The notes: generated by a model not told the origin, from the sequence alone. 64,000 bases of DNA from JAGVSR01 sp033765145 (GCA_033765145.1 JANRIH010000024.1:22504-86503); one strand, 5' to 3'. Positions 36,790-45,836 are shown, counted from the first letter of the stretch. Made by a program: numbers and translations.

Positions 36790-37200
36790 TCCATCGGCGC
36801 CGGCTCTGCCCGGCGCCGTCCGAAACCAACAAAGATCTCTCCCAAAACCTCGGCCCCGTCAGTTCCGCTGGCGGGGTTCTTTTTTGCGCCGCCGAGGCGC
36901 CATGCGAATTGGGAAATAAATTGTTTCTGGATGCCGAATTATTCGACTTCAAAGCAACCTTTCAATTCTGTTTCTCTTCCGAGTTTTTTGGCATCTTTGT
37001 GTTTCGATTTTGATCGAATTGCTTCGTTGCATCGAATTTTATTTTTATTCAATGCGCATTCGAGCGGTCGAGTGAATTTCTCGTTTCATGGGTGTTGATA
37101 AGCTCTCAATGTCAGGCGGGCAATTCGCTTTGAAACAGCCTGAAGTTCGCGGGTCTGAAAATCAAGACTCGTAACAATCGCAGCGGCCGGAGAGCGTACC
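36790..37200. other. Gene-free AT-rich region between two RTX genes
   Basis: About 410 bases. The first 100 carry the terminator of the upstream gene; the remainder, to about 37080, is AT-rich with several GAATT/TTCGA-type words and likely contains the promoter of the next RTX gene. No convincing gene is present. Confidence 0.6.
36855..36886 (+). terminator. Rho-independent terminator after the first RTX gene
   Basis: CCCCGTCAG (36855-36863) pairs with CTGGCGGGG (36869-36877) through one G-T pair, loop TTCCG, followed by TTCTTTTTT. Strong terminator 65 bases after the stop. Confidence 0.85.
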
Positions 37201-38238
37201 ATGGCAGTCATCGTCGGGACCGAGGACAGCGACACGATCAGCGGGACGGCCGGGAACGACGAGATCCGGGGCATGGGCGGGGACGACTCCATCTACGCGC
37301 TCGAAGGAGACGACCTCATCTACGGCAACGACGGCGACGATTCGATCTACGCCGGCGGCGGCTCGCACATCATCTGGGGCAACCTCGGCAACGATCGCAT
37401 CTACGGCGGCAACGGTTCTGACGATATCTCGGGCGGAGAAGGCGAGGATATCGTTTTCGGGAGCACGGGGTTCGATACGCTCTCGGGCGGCAAGGGCAAC
37501 GACTACCTGAATGCTGGCGGCGACGACGATGTGGTCGACGGCAACAGCGGCAACGACAGTCTCTATGGCGGCGCCGGGAACGATCAGCTGGAGGGTTCGA
37601 GCGGGGACGATTATCTTCAGGGCGATCTCGGCGACGACCTCATGTCGGGTGGCTCGGGTCTCGATCTGATGATCGGGGGCTATGGCAACGATAGCATTCG
37701 CGGTGGAGACGGGTACGACACGCTCGACTACAGCCGGCTCGCGGACGGCATCGGTGTCGATCTCAGCGCGGGGTCTGTGAGCAAGGGCGAGGCTGTCGGC
37801 ATCGATGGGGTCAACGGCGTTGAGCATGTCGTCGGGACCGCGTTTGCGGACCGCATGATGGGCAGCGCGGGCGCCAATTCGTTCGATGGCGGCGCGGGTG
37901 ACGACGTTTTCAACGGTCGGGCCGGTGTCGACACCTACACGGGTGGCGAGGGAATGGATACCTTCACGTTCTTCGCGCGGGACGTGATCCGCAGCGGCGT
38001 TCACCAGGGCATCGACGTCATCAACGACTATGCGGCCGGCGACGCGATCGACCTCTCGGACTTCTTCGCCAAGGGCGCGCCCCAGAACATCATGGATGCC
38101 GTCGCGTTGCGTGCGACCAGCGGTGGCACGATGCTTTCGGTCAAGACGGGGGGGCAGTTCGCGGATGTCGTCGAACTCAAGGGCGTCGCGGTCGAGGATG
38201 CGATGGCGCAGGCGTCGGACGGCATGTTCATCTATTGA
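37201..38238 (+). CDS. RTX calcium-binding protein, short
   Basis: 345 residues, starting directly with RTX repeats (VGTEDSDTISGTAGNDEI onward). Nonapeptides of the GGxGxDxhx type run to about residue 165, a short mixed domain (GIGVDLSAGSV) follows, then two more repeats and the C-terminal secretion domain (DTFTFFARDVI, then IDVINDYAAGDAIDLSDF). There is no catalytic domain and no signal peptide, so it is a Ca-folded secreted structural or matrix protein, exported by a type I system not in the window. GGAGAG precedes the ATG. Confidence 0.85.
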   Translation: MAVIVGTEDSDTISGTAGNDEIRGMGGDDSIYALEGDDLIYGNDGDDSIYAGGGSHIIWGNLGNDRIYGGNGSDDISGGEGEDIVFGSTGFDTLSGGKGNDYLNAGGDDDVVDGNSGNDSLYGGAGNDQLEGSSGDDYLQGDLGDDLMSGGSGLDLMIGGYGNDSIRGGDGYDTLDYSRLADGIGVDLSAGSVSKGEAVGIDGVNGVEHVVGTAFADRMMGSAGANSFDGGAGDDVFNGRAGVDTYTGGEGMDTFTFFARDVIRSGVHQGIDVINDYAAGDAIDLSDFFAKGAPQNIMDAVALRATSGGTMLSVKTGGQFADVVELKGVAVEDAMAQASDGMFIY

Positions 38239-38259
38239 TAACGAATCGCAGTCGTCGAC

Positions 38260-38286
38260 GGGGCGCGGGAGGGCATCCGGCGCCCC
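38260..38286 (+). terminator. Possible terminator after the short RTX gene
   Basis: GGGGCGC (38260-38266) pairs with GCGCCCC (38280-38286) over a 13-base loop; only a late TTTTC follows. Weak. Confidence 0.4.
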
Positions 38287-38409
38287 TTCGCCGTTTTCTG
38301 AACAGCCGCTCGAATTCTCTTCAATTCGAAGTTTTCACTGGAGGCTTTGATAGGAGCTCCGCGCGTAGAGTTGCTTTCGAAGTAACGGATTTGCTCAGGA
38401 CTGCAACCT

Positions 38410-40665
38410 ATGGCCGTGCTCGTCGGCACTACTGCAAATGATGTCATGTCAGGCACGATCGATGCGGATCGCATCGAGGGCGGGGCCGGCAACGACCGCA
38501 TCAACGGGGGCGCAGGCAACGACGATATCTTCGGCGGGCTCGGCGCGGACATTCTGACGGGTGACGCTGGCGACGACCGCATCTATGGCGAGGATGGTAA
38601 CGACGGCATCTACGGTGGCGGCGGAAACGATCTCATCGACGGCGGCATTGGCAACGACATCCTGCTTGGCGACGGCGGCAACGACGTCATGTCGGGCGGG
38701 GAGGGCAACGACCGTCTGTCCGGCGGCACGGGCAATGACACGCTCGCGGGTGGTGCAGGTGACGATCTCCTCCAGGGCGAAGCGGGCGACGATACCTTCG
38801 TCGTCCAAGCCGGCCAGGGCGTCGATACGATTGTCGGCGGGGAAGGTTTCGACAGGCTCCTCATCGCGCTCGTCGGCGGAGATGTGACTGAGGCCTTGCG
38901 CGCTGATCTCGCCGCCTATCAAACTTGGTCGAGCGCACGGACAGCGGCCGAGACGACGAGCCCGACCTTCACGTTTTCATCGCTCGGTCTCACCGTTTCG
39001 ACTGTCGAAGCGCTCGACATCACCGTCGATGGCGTCGCGCGTTCGCTTGCGAGCTTCCTCAATCAGGCGCCGACCGGTGCGTCTTCGGTTTTCCACTCGA
39101 CCGATGAGGATCGCACGCTTTCGGGCACTGTCTCGGCCACCGATCCCGATGGAGACGTGCTGACCTACACGATCGTAACGGGGCCCAATTCCGGCAGCCT
39201 GGCGCTCGATGCCGACACGGGCGCTTTCAGCTTTGCGCCGCCAGCCGATTGGAGCGGATCGGACCGCTTCACCGTCCGCGTGACGGACACGTCCGGCGCT
39301 TCCTTCACGCAGGACATCACCGTCGCGGTCAACGCCGTGGCTGACGCTCCGGTGCTCATCGTCGCCGATGCTGTCGCGGTGCATGGCGATGTTATCATCG
39401 GCGGCGCTGGCAACGACACGATCCGTGGCGATGGCGCCAACATGGCCATGACTGCTGCCCTCGACATTGCGGCGGCTCTTCGCACGCCGGCACAGGGCGA
39501 AACGCTCGAAATCGTCATCGGCGGCGTTCCTTCGGGCGCCAGCCTGTCGGTGGGTGTTCGCAATTCCGACGGCACGTGGACGCTCGGTGCCGGTGATCTC
39601 GATCAGTTGACGCTGATTCTCGCGCAGGCGGGTCCCGTCACACTGACGGTCACGGCGATCGCCGAAGTCGGCGCGTCGATGGCCGCCACGAGCGGCATTC
39701 TCAACGTGACGGCCGCTTCGGCCGTGACGAGCGATACCATCTACGGCGCCGACGGCAATGACGCGATCTATGGCGGCGGGGCGGGCGATACGCTGATCGG
39801 CGGCGGGGGGAACGACAAGGTCTACGGCGAGGCCGGCGACGACTGGATCGTCGATGGGCTTGGGAACGACGCCTACGACGGCGGGGATGGTTTCGACACC
39901 CTCGATTTCTCGGCGCGCGGCGCGGGCGTTACGGTCGATCTGGCAGCCGGCACGGCCACGGGCGACGACCTTTCGCGCCTCAAGGGAATAGAAGGCATCG
40001 TTGGCACGCGCCTTGGCGACACGATCACGGGGTCGAAACTCGCGAACGTCCTTTCGGATGGTGCAGGATCGGATTTCGTCAATGCTGCGGGTGGCGACGA
40101 CACGGTCCTCGCAGGCGGCGGCAACGATCGGCTTATAGGCGGATCGGGCATCGACACGCTCGACTACTCCGGTGCTCTCTCGGGCCTCGGGATCAACATC
40201 GGGAAGTCGGGTTCGAGCGGGTTCTCGTCTGACAGCTTCACGGGCTTCGAGCGCTACATCGGTTCGGATTATGCCGATACGTTCACGGGCTCGAGCCGGG
40301 CGGAGACGATCGATGCCGGCGGGGGCAACGACTGGATTCGCGGTCTCGGCGGCGCCGATTTCCTGACTGGCGGTGAGGGAGCCGACACATTCGTCTGGCT
40401 CTCGAAGGATATCCGTTCGGGAAACACGCATCTGGGTGTCGATCACGTCACGGACTTCGGCTCCGGCGACAAGCTCGATCTCACCGATTTCGGAAAGTCC
40501 GTCAAAAAGGGCGACTATGCCTCGGTCTTTTCGGTCAAGGACGGCACGGATGGCACCACCGTCTCGGTCCAGATCGCCAACAAGACCTGGGATGTCGCCG
40601 TCCTCGAGAACGTTCACGGAATGACACTGCAGAGCATGCTTGCGGACGGGCTGCTGATCGTCTGA
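38410..40665 (+). CDS. RTX protein with cadherin-like domain
   Basis: 751 residues. RTX repeats at about 10-135; a cadherin/VCBS-like Ig domain at about 220-320 (NQAPTGAS, VSATDPDGDVLTYTI, WSGSDRFTVRVTDTSG); an unassigned beta region with LTVTAIAEVGAS; a second RTX block at about 445-650; and the shared C-terminal secretion domain (DTFVWLSKDI, then VDHVTDFGSGDKLDLTDF). It lacks the A-module of mannuronan C5-epimerases, so an enzymatic role is not indicated. Adhesion or matrix organisation at the cell surface with calcium is the best inference. The N-terminus lacks a signal peptide. Confidence 0.85.
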   Translation: MAVLVGTTANDVMSGTIDADRIEGGAGNDRINGGAGNDDIFGGLGADILTGDAGDDRIYGEDGNDGIYGGGGNDLIDGGIGNDILLGDGGNDVMSGGEGNDRLSGGTGNDTLAGGAGDDLLQGEAGDDTFVVQAGQGVDTIVGGEGFDRLLIALVGGDVTEALRADLAAYQTWSSARTAAETTSPTFTFSSLGLTVSTVEALDITVDGVARSLASFLNQAPTGASSVFHSTDEDRTLSGTVSATDPDGDVLTYTIVTGPNSGSLALDADTGAFSFAPPADWSGSDRFTVRVTDTSGASFTQDITVAVNAVADAPVLIVADAVAVHGDVIIGGAGNDTIRGDGANMAMTAALDIAAALRTPAQGETLEIVIGGVPSGASLSVGVRNSDGTWTLGAGDLDQLTLILAQAGPVTLTVTAIAEVGASMAATSGILNVTAASAVTSDTIYGADGNDAIYGGGAGDTLIGGGGNDKVYGEAGDDWIVDGLGNDAYDGGDGFDTLDFSARGAGVTVDLAAGTATGDDLSRLKGIEGIVGTRLGDTITGSKLANVLSDGAGSDFVNAAGGDDTVLAGGGNDRLIGGSGIDTLDYSGALSGLGINIGKSGSSGFSSDSFTGFERYIGSDYADTFTGSSRAETIDAGGGNDWIRGLGGADFLTGGEGADTFVWLSKDIRSGNTHLGVDHVTDFGSGDKLDLTDFGKSVKKGDYASVFSVKDGTDGTTVSVQIANKTWDVAVLENVHGMTLQSMLADGLLIV

Positions 40666-40834
40666 TCGCGGGCATGCGGGGGGGCGTTCGTCACGGAACC
40701 CTCCCCGATGGCAATCCAGGCGCAAGGGCGCGCGGACAAGGTTTGCAAAGCATTCAGTAATTTTCGTTATCGTTCCGCTGCAATGCTCAGTAGGCATTCT
40801 GTGGCGGAATTCTGAAGGTTCGGGTGCTTGGCGA

Positions 40835-41842
40835 ATGTATGAAATGACACCCGTCAAACTGGTTGCCAACGGGGTCGGCCTCTTCGCCGTGCTCGTGGTT
40901 GGCGGCTGGATCCTGATGTCGCTCACGTCGCACAACGTGACGTCAGTCTGCGCCAAGCGTTACGAAACCGTTACCGAACTTGGCTTCCGCACTCTCGATG
41001 GCGAGCGGATGACGCCGGTCGGGCTGCAGGCCCGGGCCGGTTTCACCGAATTCGGCATGCTCGAAAACACCGAAGTCGTGGATGCCACGGGTGCGCAGGG
41101 CTTCGACGATGCCTTGAAGATCAAGCTCGCCAAGGGCACAGGCAGCGGATTTGGCGAGAAAGGCATCCGTGGCGGCGCCAGCTTCTCGTGGATACCCCAC
41201 GAGATGGGCGAGGCGACATCCGCGTGTCTCAGCTACAGCGTTTTCGTGCCCAAGGATTTCAAGTTCGCCGAACAGGGTATGTTGCCCGGCCTTTTCGCAG
41301 GCCGCGATTTCGATGCGCGGGCTGAACCCCGTCCGGGCACCGGATCGGCGCTGCGCGTGGGCTGGAGCAAGGAAGGTCTTCTCTCCATTATGGCGCAGTA
41401 TGCCAACGACAACGGCTGGCAGTATCTGCCCGTGGCGCGGTCGAGAGGGCAGCTGCCGCGCGGACGATGGGCGCTCGTCGAGCAGGAGATCGTGCTCAAC
41501 CGGCCTGGCGCGCGTGATGGCATGGCACGGCTCTGGATCGACGGAAAGCTCGTGGGTGAGCAATCGGCGATGTTGCGGCGGCAGAGCGATATCAAGATCG
41601 CGGGTGTGCTGGCCGACGTCTCGTTCGGATCGTTGTTCGGGCCCGCGAAGGCGGCCGAAGATACCCAGGTGCTCATTTCGCCGCTCAGTATTCGCTGGAA
41701 GGACGGTGAACCCGAGGCACCGCCGTCAACTGCGACGCATGGTGACGAGCAGGCCGTCGCATCCAAGGAAGTTCATCCCGAAGATCAGAAGACCGAGGAA
41801 CCGGACGAAGTCGCTGAAAGGCTTCTGGGCGGGGGCTTGTAA
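40835..41842 (+). CDS. Membrane-anchored polysaccharide-lyase-like protein (PL14-type fold)
   Basis: 335 residues. An N-terminal membrane anchor (about 8-30, LFAVLVVGGWILMSL) places the rest in the periplasm or on the surface. The body shows features of the PL14-like jelly roll: SACLSYSVFVPKDFKF, QGMLPGLFAG, RGRWALVEQEIVLNRPG and GMARLWIDGKLVGE. PL14 enzymes cut alginate and glucuronans, so this fits an uronate polymer made by the neighbouring genes. The C-terminal 45 residues are an acidic tail. Enzymatic activity is not assured because no catalytic residue assignment is possible by eye. Confidence 0.7.
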   Translation: MYEMTPVKLVANGVGLFAVLVVGGWILMSLTSHNVTSVCAKRYETVTELGFRTLDGERMTPVGLQARAGFTEFGMLENTEVVDATGAQGFDDALKIKLAKGTGSGFGEKGIRGGASFSWIPHEMGEATSACLSYSVFVPKDFKFAEQGMLPGLFAGRDFDARAEPRPGTGSALRVGWSKEGLLSIMAQYANDNGWQYLPVARSRGQLPRGRWALVEQEIVLNRPGARDGMARLWIDGKLVGEQSAMLRRQSDIKIAGVLADVSFGSLFGPAKAAEDTQVLISPLSIRWKDGEPEAPPSTATHGDEQAVASKEVHPEDQKTEEPDEVAERLLGGGL

Positions 41843-42143
41843 GTCGCCGGCTGGTCTCGGGCCTTCGATTGCGGCGACCGCTCCGTTCGGCGGTCATCGG
41901 ACGTTCTCAACTCCTTGGTATTGCGTCTTCAGACTTTCTTCATCGTGCTGAAGAATTTCGTCCGCCGATGCCTTGCGCAATCGGCAGAGACGCGGTTTCA
42001 TGACTTCAGACGCGCGGCCCCGTCCCTCACCCCCCAAAGACGCGCCGTGTTGTTGTGCCCGCGGTCCTCCCCCCGACCGCGGGCTTCTTATTTCGCGATA
42101 CCGAATGGCTGGCTCTGCCCGTTGGACGCAGATCGTGGCCGCT
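41843..42143. other. Intergenic region between converging genes
   Basis: About 300 bases between the lyase-like gene and the SNase-like gene. Apart from the terminator at 42057-42093 I see no gene or other signal in it. Confidence 0.55.
42057..42093 (+). terminator. Rho-independent terminator
   Basis: Perfect ten-base stem GCCCGCGGTC (42057-42066) with GACCGCGGGC (42075-42084), then TTCTTATTT. It ends transcription of the lyase-like gene ahead of the converging SNase-like gene. Confidence 0.85.
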
Positions 42144-43568
42144 TCAACGGACGCGCCGGGTAAACCCGGCAGCTTCGGCTTCCGTTTCCGTGCAGAACCA
42201 CTTGTCGCCTTCGGCCTCGTTCATTTCAGCCCTGGCGTAGCCCTTCATTTCGGGCGTCAGGTATTCGCGGTGACCGCGCACGCTGCGGGCTTTGATCGGG
42301 CAGCCTTCCGGTCGCTTGGCCGCGGCCTCCTCCCATAACCTCTTTCGCCACGCCTCGGCGCGTTCACCCTCTCCCGCCCAAACGCCCGACTTGCTCTCTG
42401 CTGCCTCGGCTTCTTCCTTTCTGTAGGGCGATGACAGAACACCCGACGCGAAGGCGTGACCCTGGCGAACGAGTTCGGCGGCGACATCGCGACCGCGCGC
42501 CTCGCAGGTCGCGATCGCATCACTGTCGCTCAAGGCCTGTTCGGGGTCGCAGACGACGACCGACCCGCGCACGAGTCTCGACAGCGCGGACGTCGCGGCT
42601 GCGCCGCAGTTCCACACGCGTCCGGCTTCCGTCCGGCAGGTCTGGTCGGGTGCCAGCGGTTCGATGCCGCTCAGGGTGACGAACCGGGTTCCAATTCGGA
42701 TGCGCCCGGGATCGATGGCGCGCGCGCGACCTGAAATGTCGCCACTGCGTTCCGATGCTGCGACGCCTTCCATTGCATCCACGTCGGCGGCAGCTGATCG
42801 CTCGGCGGGTCGGTCCGGGACCGATGGGCCAGAGACGAGAACCGGCCATGCCAGCCAGACCATAAGGGCCGCGAATAGGGCTGCAGCCGCGAGCGGCCAG
42901 GGAAGCGCCGGGACCTCGACGATAGTCGTCGCGTTCGGCGGCGCTCCCGCCGATGTGGCTTTGTGGGTGGCGGGTGATCGGCTCTCGTCGCTCGCCGCGG
43001 ACGGCGCTGCGAAGCGCTCCTTCAGCGCGCGCACGAGCCGCGTCGTCGTGGCATTGTCGTCGGGCGGCGCGAACAGGCGGGCGATGGCGATGAGGGTGGC
43101 CGCTCCGGCGGCAACGATGAGGGCGATCCGCGCGTCCTGATCGAGCCCGAACTGAATCGCACGCACAATTCCCATTCCGCCTGCGACGACGGCGACGATC
43201 ACGAGCGCCGTTCGGACACCGGTGATCCACGCCGTCAGCGGCGCGATCTTGCGCGACACTTGCCGATGAACGCGGGCGATCTCGGGTGCGGCGACTTCCA
43301 TGCCCTGGGCTGGGAGCTCCGCGATCTTCCGGACGCCCGCCTCGAGACCAGCGCCCGCGATGCGGGCCCCTTCGGCGCCAGCTTCGAGCCCGCGGCGGCC
43401 GGCCTCCTTCAAGCCCTCAACCGCCGCTTCGCGCACCTCGGCGATCTTCTCCTGACGCGCTTTCCGGCGCGCCAGGACCATGGTCGGCACGTAGGCCTTC
43501 CATTCGAAACCATCGTTGCGGCGCCGCCAGATCACGCTCGTCAGATCCCCTGTTCCGGTAATTGTCAC
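42144..43568 (-). CDS. Membrane protein with degenerate SNase-like and sunset domains
   Basis: 474 residues from a GTG. The N-terminal GFEWKAYVPT and an Ala/Glu-rich helix are cytoplasmic. Membrane spans lie at about 115-135, 145-165 and 225-245. A C-terminal thermonuclease-like beta-barrel follows (RIRIGTRFVTLSGIEPLAP, then AAELVRQGHAFA). Last comes a sunset-type tail, CPIKARSVRGHREYLTPEMK, ending with GDKWFCTETEAEAAGFTRR. The SNase core lacks the usual Arg/Glu catalytic pattern, so nuclease activity is doubtful. This combination occurs widely in alphaproteobacteria without known function. Confidence 0.7.
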   Translation of the reverse strand: MTITGTGDLTSVIWRRRNDGFEWKAYVPTMVLARRKARQEKIAEVREAAVEGLKEAGRRGLEAGAEGARIAGAGLEAGVRKIAELPAQGMEVAAPEIARVHRQVSRKIAPLTAWITGVRTALVIVAVVAGGMGIVRAIQFGLDQDARIALIVAAGAATLIAIARLFAPPDDNATTTRLVRALKERFAAPSAASDESRSPATHKATSAGAPPNATTIVEVPALPWPLAAAALFAALMVWLAWPVLVSGPSVPDRPAERSAAADVDAMEGVAASERSGDISGRARAIDPGRIRIGTRFVTLSGIEPLAPDQTCRTEAGRVWNCGAAATSALSRLVRGSVVVCDPEQALSDSDAIATCEARGRDVAAELVRQGHAFASGVLSSPYRKEEAEAAESKSGVWAGEGERAEAWRKRLWEEAAAKRPEGCPIKARSVRGHREYLTPEMKGYARAEMNEAEGDKWFCTETEAEAAGFTRRVR

Positions 43569-43764
43569 ATTGAGGCGCCGATTGCGGGCGTAAAGTGACC
43601 ATATGCGGTTCGCCCCCCGTTTTCCCGGTCTCGACCGAACCGCCCAGTGGCCAGAGACCGGCTCGGATCATCCGAGTTGGCTGCCGCGTCGTTTACGGGA
43701 GTATGGCCGACGGCTATCCTACGGGCTGCCGGGTTCGAAGCTCAAATCGACAGGATGAGATGCA

Positions 43765-44289
43765 ATGACGACCGTTCGTAAATTCGTGGCCGCCTTATTC
43801 GCTGCGCTCCTGGTCGCTCTTCCGATCTCGGCTGAGGCGGATTTCGGCGCGCCGAAGAAGAAGGTCGACTGCACGAAGCCCGAGAACAAGAACAAGGCCG
43901 CATGCAAACCGAGCGCGGGTGAAGCGTCCGACGACGAAATCTTCAATGCGGCCTACTGGATGGCCCGCGAGGGTCAGTACACCGAAGCGCTCCGGGTTCT
44001 TGCTCTGGCCGCCAACAAAGACGATCCGCGCATTCTGAACGCCACCGGTTTTGCCACGCGCAAGCTCGGTCGCGTCGAGGCTGCGCTGCCCTACTACCAG
44101 AAAGCGCTGTCGATCGATCCCAACTACGTGCTAGCGCGAGAGTATCTCGGCGAGGCGTATCTCTCGAAGGGCGACCTCGACAGCGCGCGGGTGCAGTTGT
44201 CGGAGATCGAGAGCCGGTGCGGGGTGGGTTGCACGGCCTATGTCAATCTCGCACGCCACATCTCGGACTTTGTCGGGCAGTCCGGCTGA
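43765..44289 (+). CDS. Secreted TPR protein, copy 1
   Basis: 174-residue protein with a signal peptide (MTTVRKFVAALFAALLVALP, cleaved near SAEA). The mature part has two Cys near the N-terminus (DCTKPENKNKAAC) and three TPR-like helical pairs: DEIFNAAYWMAREGQYTEAL, RILNATGFATRKLGRVEAAL and YVLAREYLGEAYLSKGDLDS. The ATG follows AGGATGAG. The next gene encodes a close paralogue, so the two arose by tandem duplication. Probably a periplasmic scaffold; partner unknown. Confidence 0.85.
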   Translation: MTTVRKFVAALFAALLVALPISAEADFGAPKKKVDCTKPENKNKAACKPSAGEASDDEIFNAAYWMAREGQYTEALRVLALAANKDDPRILNATGFATRKLGRVEAALPYYQKALSIDPNYVLAREYLGEAYLSKGDLDSARVQLSEIESRCGVGCTAYVNLARHISDFVGQSG

Positions 44290-44450
44290 TCCACATCTCC
44301 GAATTGCGGCAAGAGACCGCTTGGCGGTCCGAACGGCATCAGGCACATTCGGCCCTGTTTCACGAGATCCTGGGCCGTTTGCGTTCTGGTGCCGTTTTCT
44401 GGCACATAGCGCTCGCGCCTTGCTCGCCATTGCCTTCGGAGACACTCGAC

Positions 44451-45011
44451 ATGCGGCCTACGTCACTTGAACTTTCGCTCGTTTCGGCCGTGTTTCTCAC
44501 TTTCGGCGCGTGTGGCGCGTCCTTGGCCGATAATCATCGCCAGGTGCCCGCTTTCTCCAAAGACACTGCTCCGCCGAGCAGCCGTTGCGCGTCGACCGAT
44601 ATCGGGTCGTCGGCTTGGCAGGCCTGCATAGGTTCCGTGCAACTTACGGCCGCAGACGACGAACTGTTCCACGCCGGGTACTGGCTCGCCAAGACGGGCC
44701 GTTATCAGGAGGCGCGGGCGATCCTCGAGCGTGTGCGCGTGAAGGACGAGCGTGTGCTCACCTACATCGGGTTCGCCACGCGGAAACTCGGTGATGTTGC
44801 GGCTGCGCTGCCGCTTTATGATGCGGCGCTCGCCATCAATCCCAATTACACGGTCGCGCGCGCGTATCTTGGTGAGGCGTATCTCACGCGCGGCGAGCCC
44901 GATCGTGCGAGGGCCGAACTTGCGGAAATCGCCGCGCGGACGGGTGCGACGAGCGCGCCCTACCTCGATCTCGCGCGCCACATCGCGGATTATGAACGGG
45001 CAGAGGGCTGA
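44451..45011 (+). CDS. Secreted TPR protein, copy 2
   Basis: 186-residue paralogue of the preceding gene. Signal peptide MRPTSLELSLVSAVFLTF, then CGASLA. It could be a lipoprotein (TFGAC) or be cleaved after SLA. TPR helices correspond one to one with copy 1 (DELFHAGYWLAKTGRYQEAR; VLTYIGFATRKLGDVAAALP; YTVARAYLGEAYLTRGEPDR). The frame is open from 44217, inside copy 1; ATG 44451 is the sensible start. The ending AYLDLARHIADYE is shared with copy 1, which reads AYVNLARHISDF there. Confidence 0.82.
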   Translation: MRPTSLELSLVSAVFLTFGACGASLADNHRQVPAFSKDTAPPSSRCASTDIGSSAWQACIGSVQLTAADDELFHAGYWLAKTGRYQEARAILERVRVKDERVLTYIGFATRKLGDVAAALPLYDAALAINPNYTVARAYLGEAYLTRGEPDRARAELAEIAARTGATSAPYLDLARHIADYERAEG

Positions 45012-45059
45012 TCCCGCGGCTGATGCGCCAGCCGGTCATTTCCGGTATGAGAGCGCCCC

Positions 45060-45713
45060 ATGAGTTGGGGCAAAGACGACAGCGGCCGGGGTGATGGTCC
45101 GCCGGGCACGCGGCGCAGCTACCATCACGGCAATCTGCGCGAGGCCCTCATCAAGGCCGCGCTCGATCTCATATCCGAGAAAGGGCCGGCGGGTTTCACG
45201 TTCGCGGAGGCCGCGCGGGCGGCGGGTGTCTCGCCCGCCGCGCCGTATCGGCATTTCCGCGATCGGGACGCGCTTCTGGCCGATGTGGCGCGGCAGGGGT
45301 TTGCGGCGTTCGCGGATGCGCTCGCGGCGGCCTGGGGGGGCGGTAAGCCCGGGGCGCGGGAGGCCTTCGAGCGGGTCGGCCGGGCCTATCTCGCCTTCGC
45401 GCGCGAAGAGCCGGCGTATTTCGCGGCGATGTTCGAGTCGGGTCTAAGTGCGGCGGACTATCCCGACTTGAGGCTCGAGGGTGATCGCGCCTTTGGCGTC
45501 CTGCGCGAAGCGTGTGAGGCTGTGCTGGCCCCTCTTCCGAAGGAACGCCGGCCGCCCGCGATGATGATGGCGCTTCACATCTGGGCACTCTCGCATGGCA
45601 TCGCGGCTCTTTTCGCGCGCGGCGACCGGGCGCGGCGACCGATCCCGATGCGGCCCGAGGACCTGCTCGAAGCGGCGACCCTCATTTATCTCGACGGATT
45701 GGCCGGCGAATAG
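45060..45713 (+). CDS. TetR/AcrR family transcriptional regulator with WHG domain
   Basis: 217 residues. The helix-turn-helix is RSYHHGNLREALIKAALDLI, then TFAEAARAAGVSPAAPYRHF. The C-terminal ligand domain contains LHIWALSHGIAALF, the WHG-type (TetR_C_33) signature. Its target is unknown. A perfect 10-base inverted repeat at 45836-45860, between this gene and the next, is a fitting operator, overlapping a candidate promoter of the downstream DUF2852 gene. Confidence 0.9.
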   Translation: MSWGKDDSGRGDGPPGTRRSYHHGNLREALIKAALDLISEKGPAGFTFAEAARAAGVSPAAPYRHFRDRDALLADVARQGFAAFADALAAAWGGGKPGAREAFERVGRAYLAFAREEPAYFAAMFESGLSAADYPDLRLEGDRAFGVLREACEAVLAPLPKERRPPAMMMALHIWALSHGIAALFARGDRARRPIPMRPEDLLEAATLIYLDGLAGE

Positions 45714-45807
45714 CGTTCCAGGATCGAATGCCGCGCCAAAGTGGGCTGATCCGGCCGTCACGGGGTCATGGACTTCTCAACGATCGCATTTTTCCGCCAG
45801 CCGGGCC

Positions 45808-45836
45808 TTGACGACGATCTACCAGCGCTCCAAATA
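45808..45836 (+). promoter_or_regulatory. Candidate promoter of the DUF2852 gene
   Basis: TTGACG at 45808-45813 as -35, then a 17-base spacer and CAAATA at 45831-45836 as a weak -10, 54 bases before the ATG at 45890. The inverted repeat below overlaps its 3' edge. Confidence 0.4.

Noticed and set aside
37201..40665. Mannuronan C5-epimerase (AlgE type) among the RTX proteins
   Set aside because: RTX modules are present, but no parallel beta-helix A-module or its catalytic YG-x-D-P-H-D pattern was seen.
40672..40707. Terminator after the third RTX gene
   Set aside because: Only G-run against C-run pairing, no stable single stem and no T-run.
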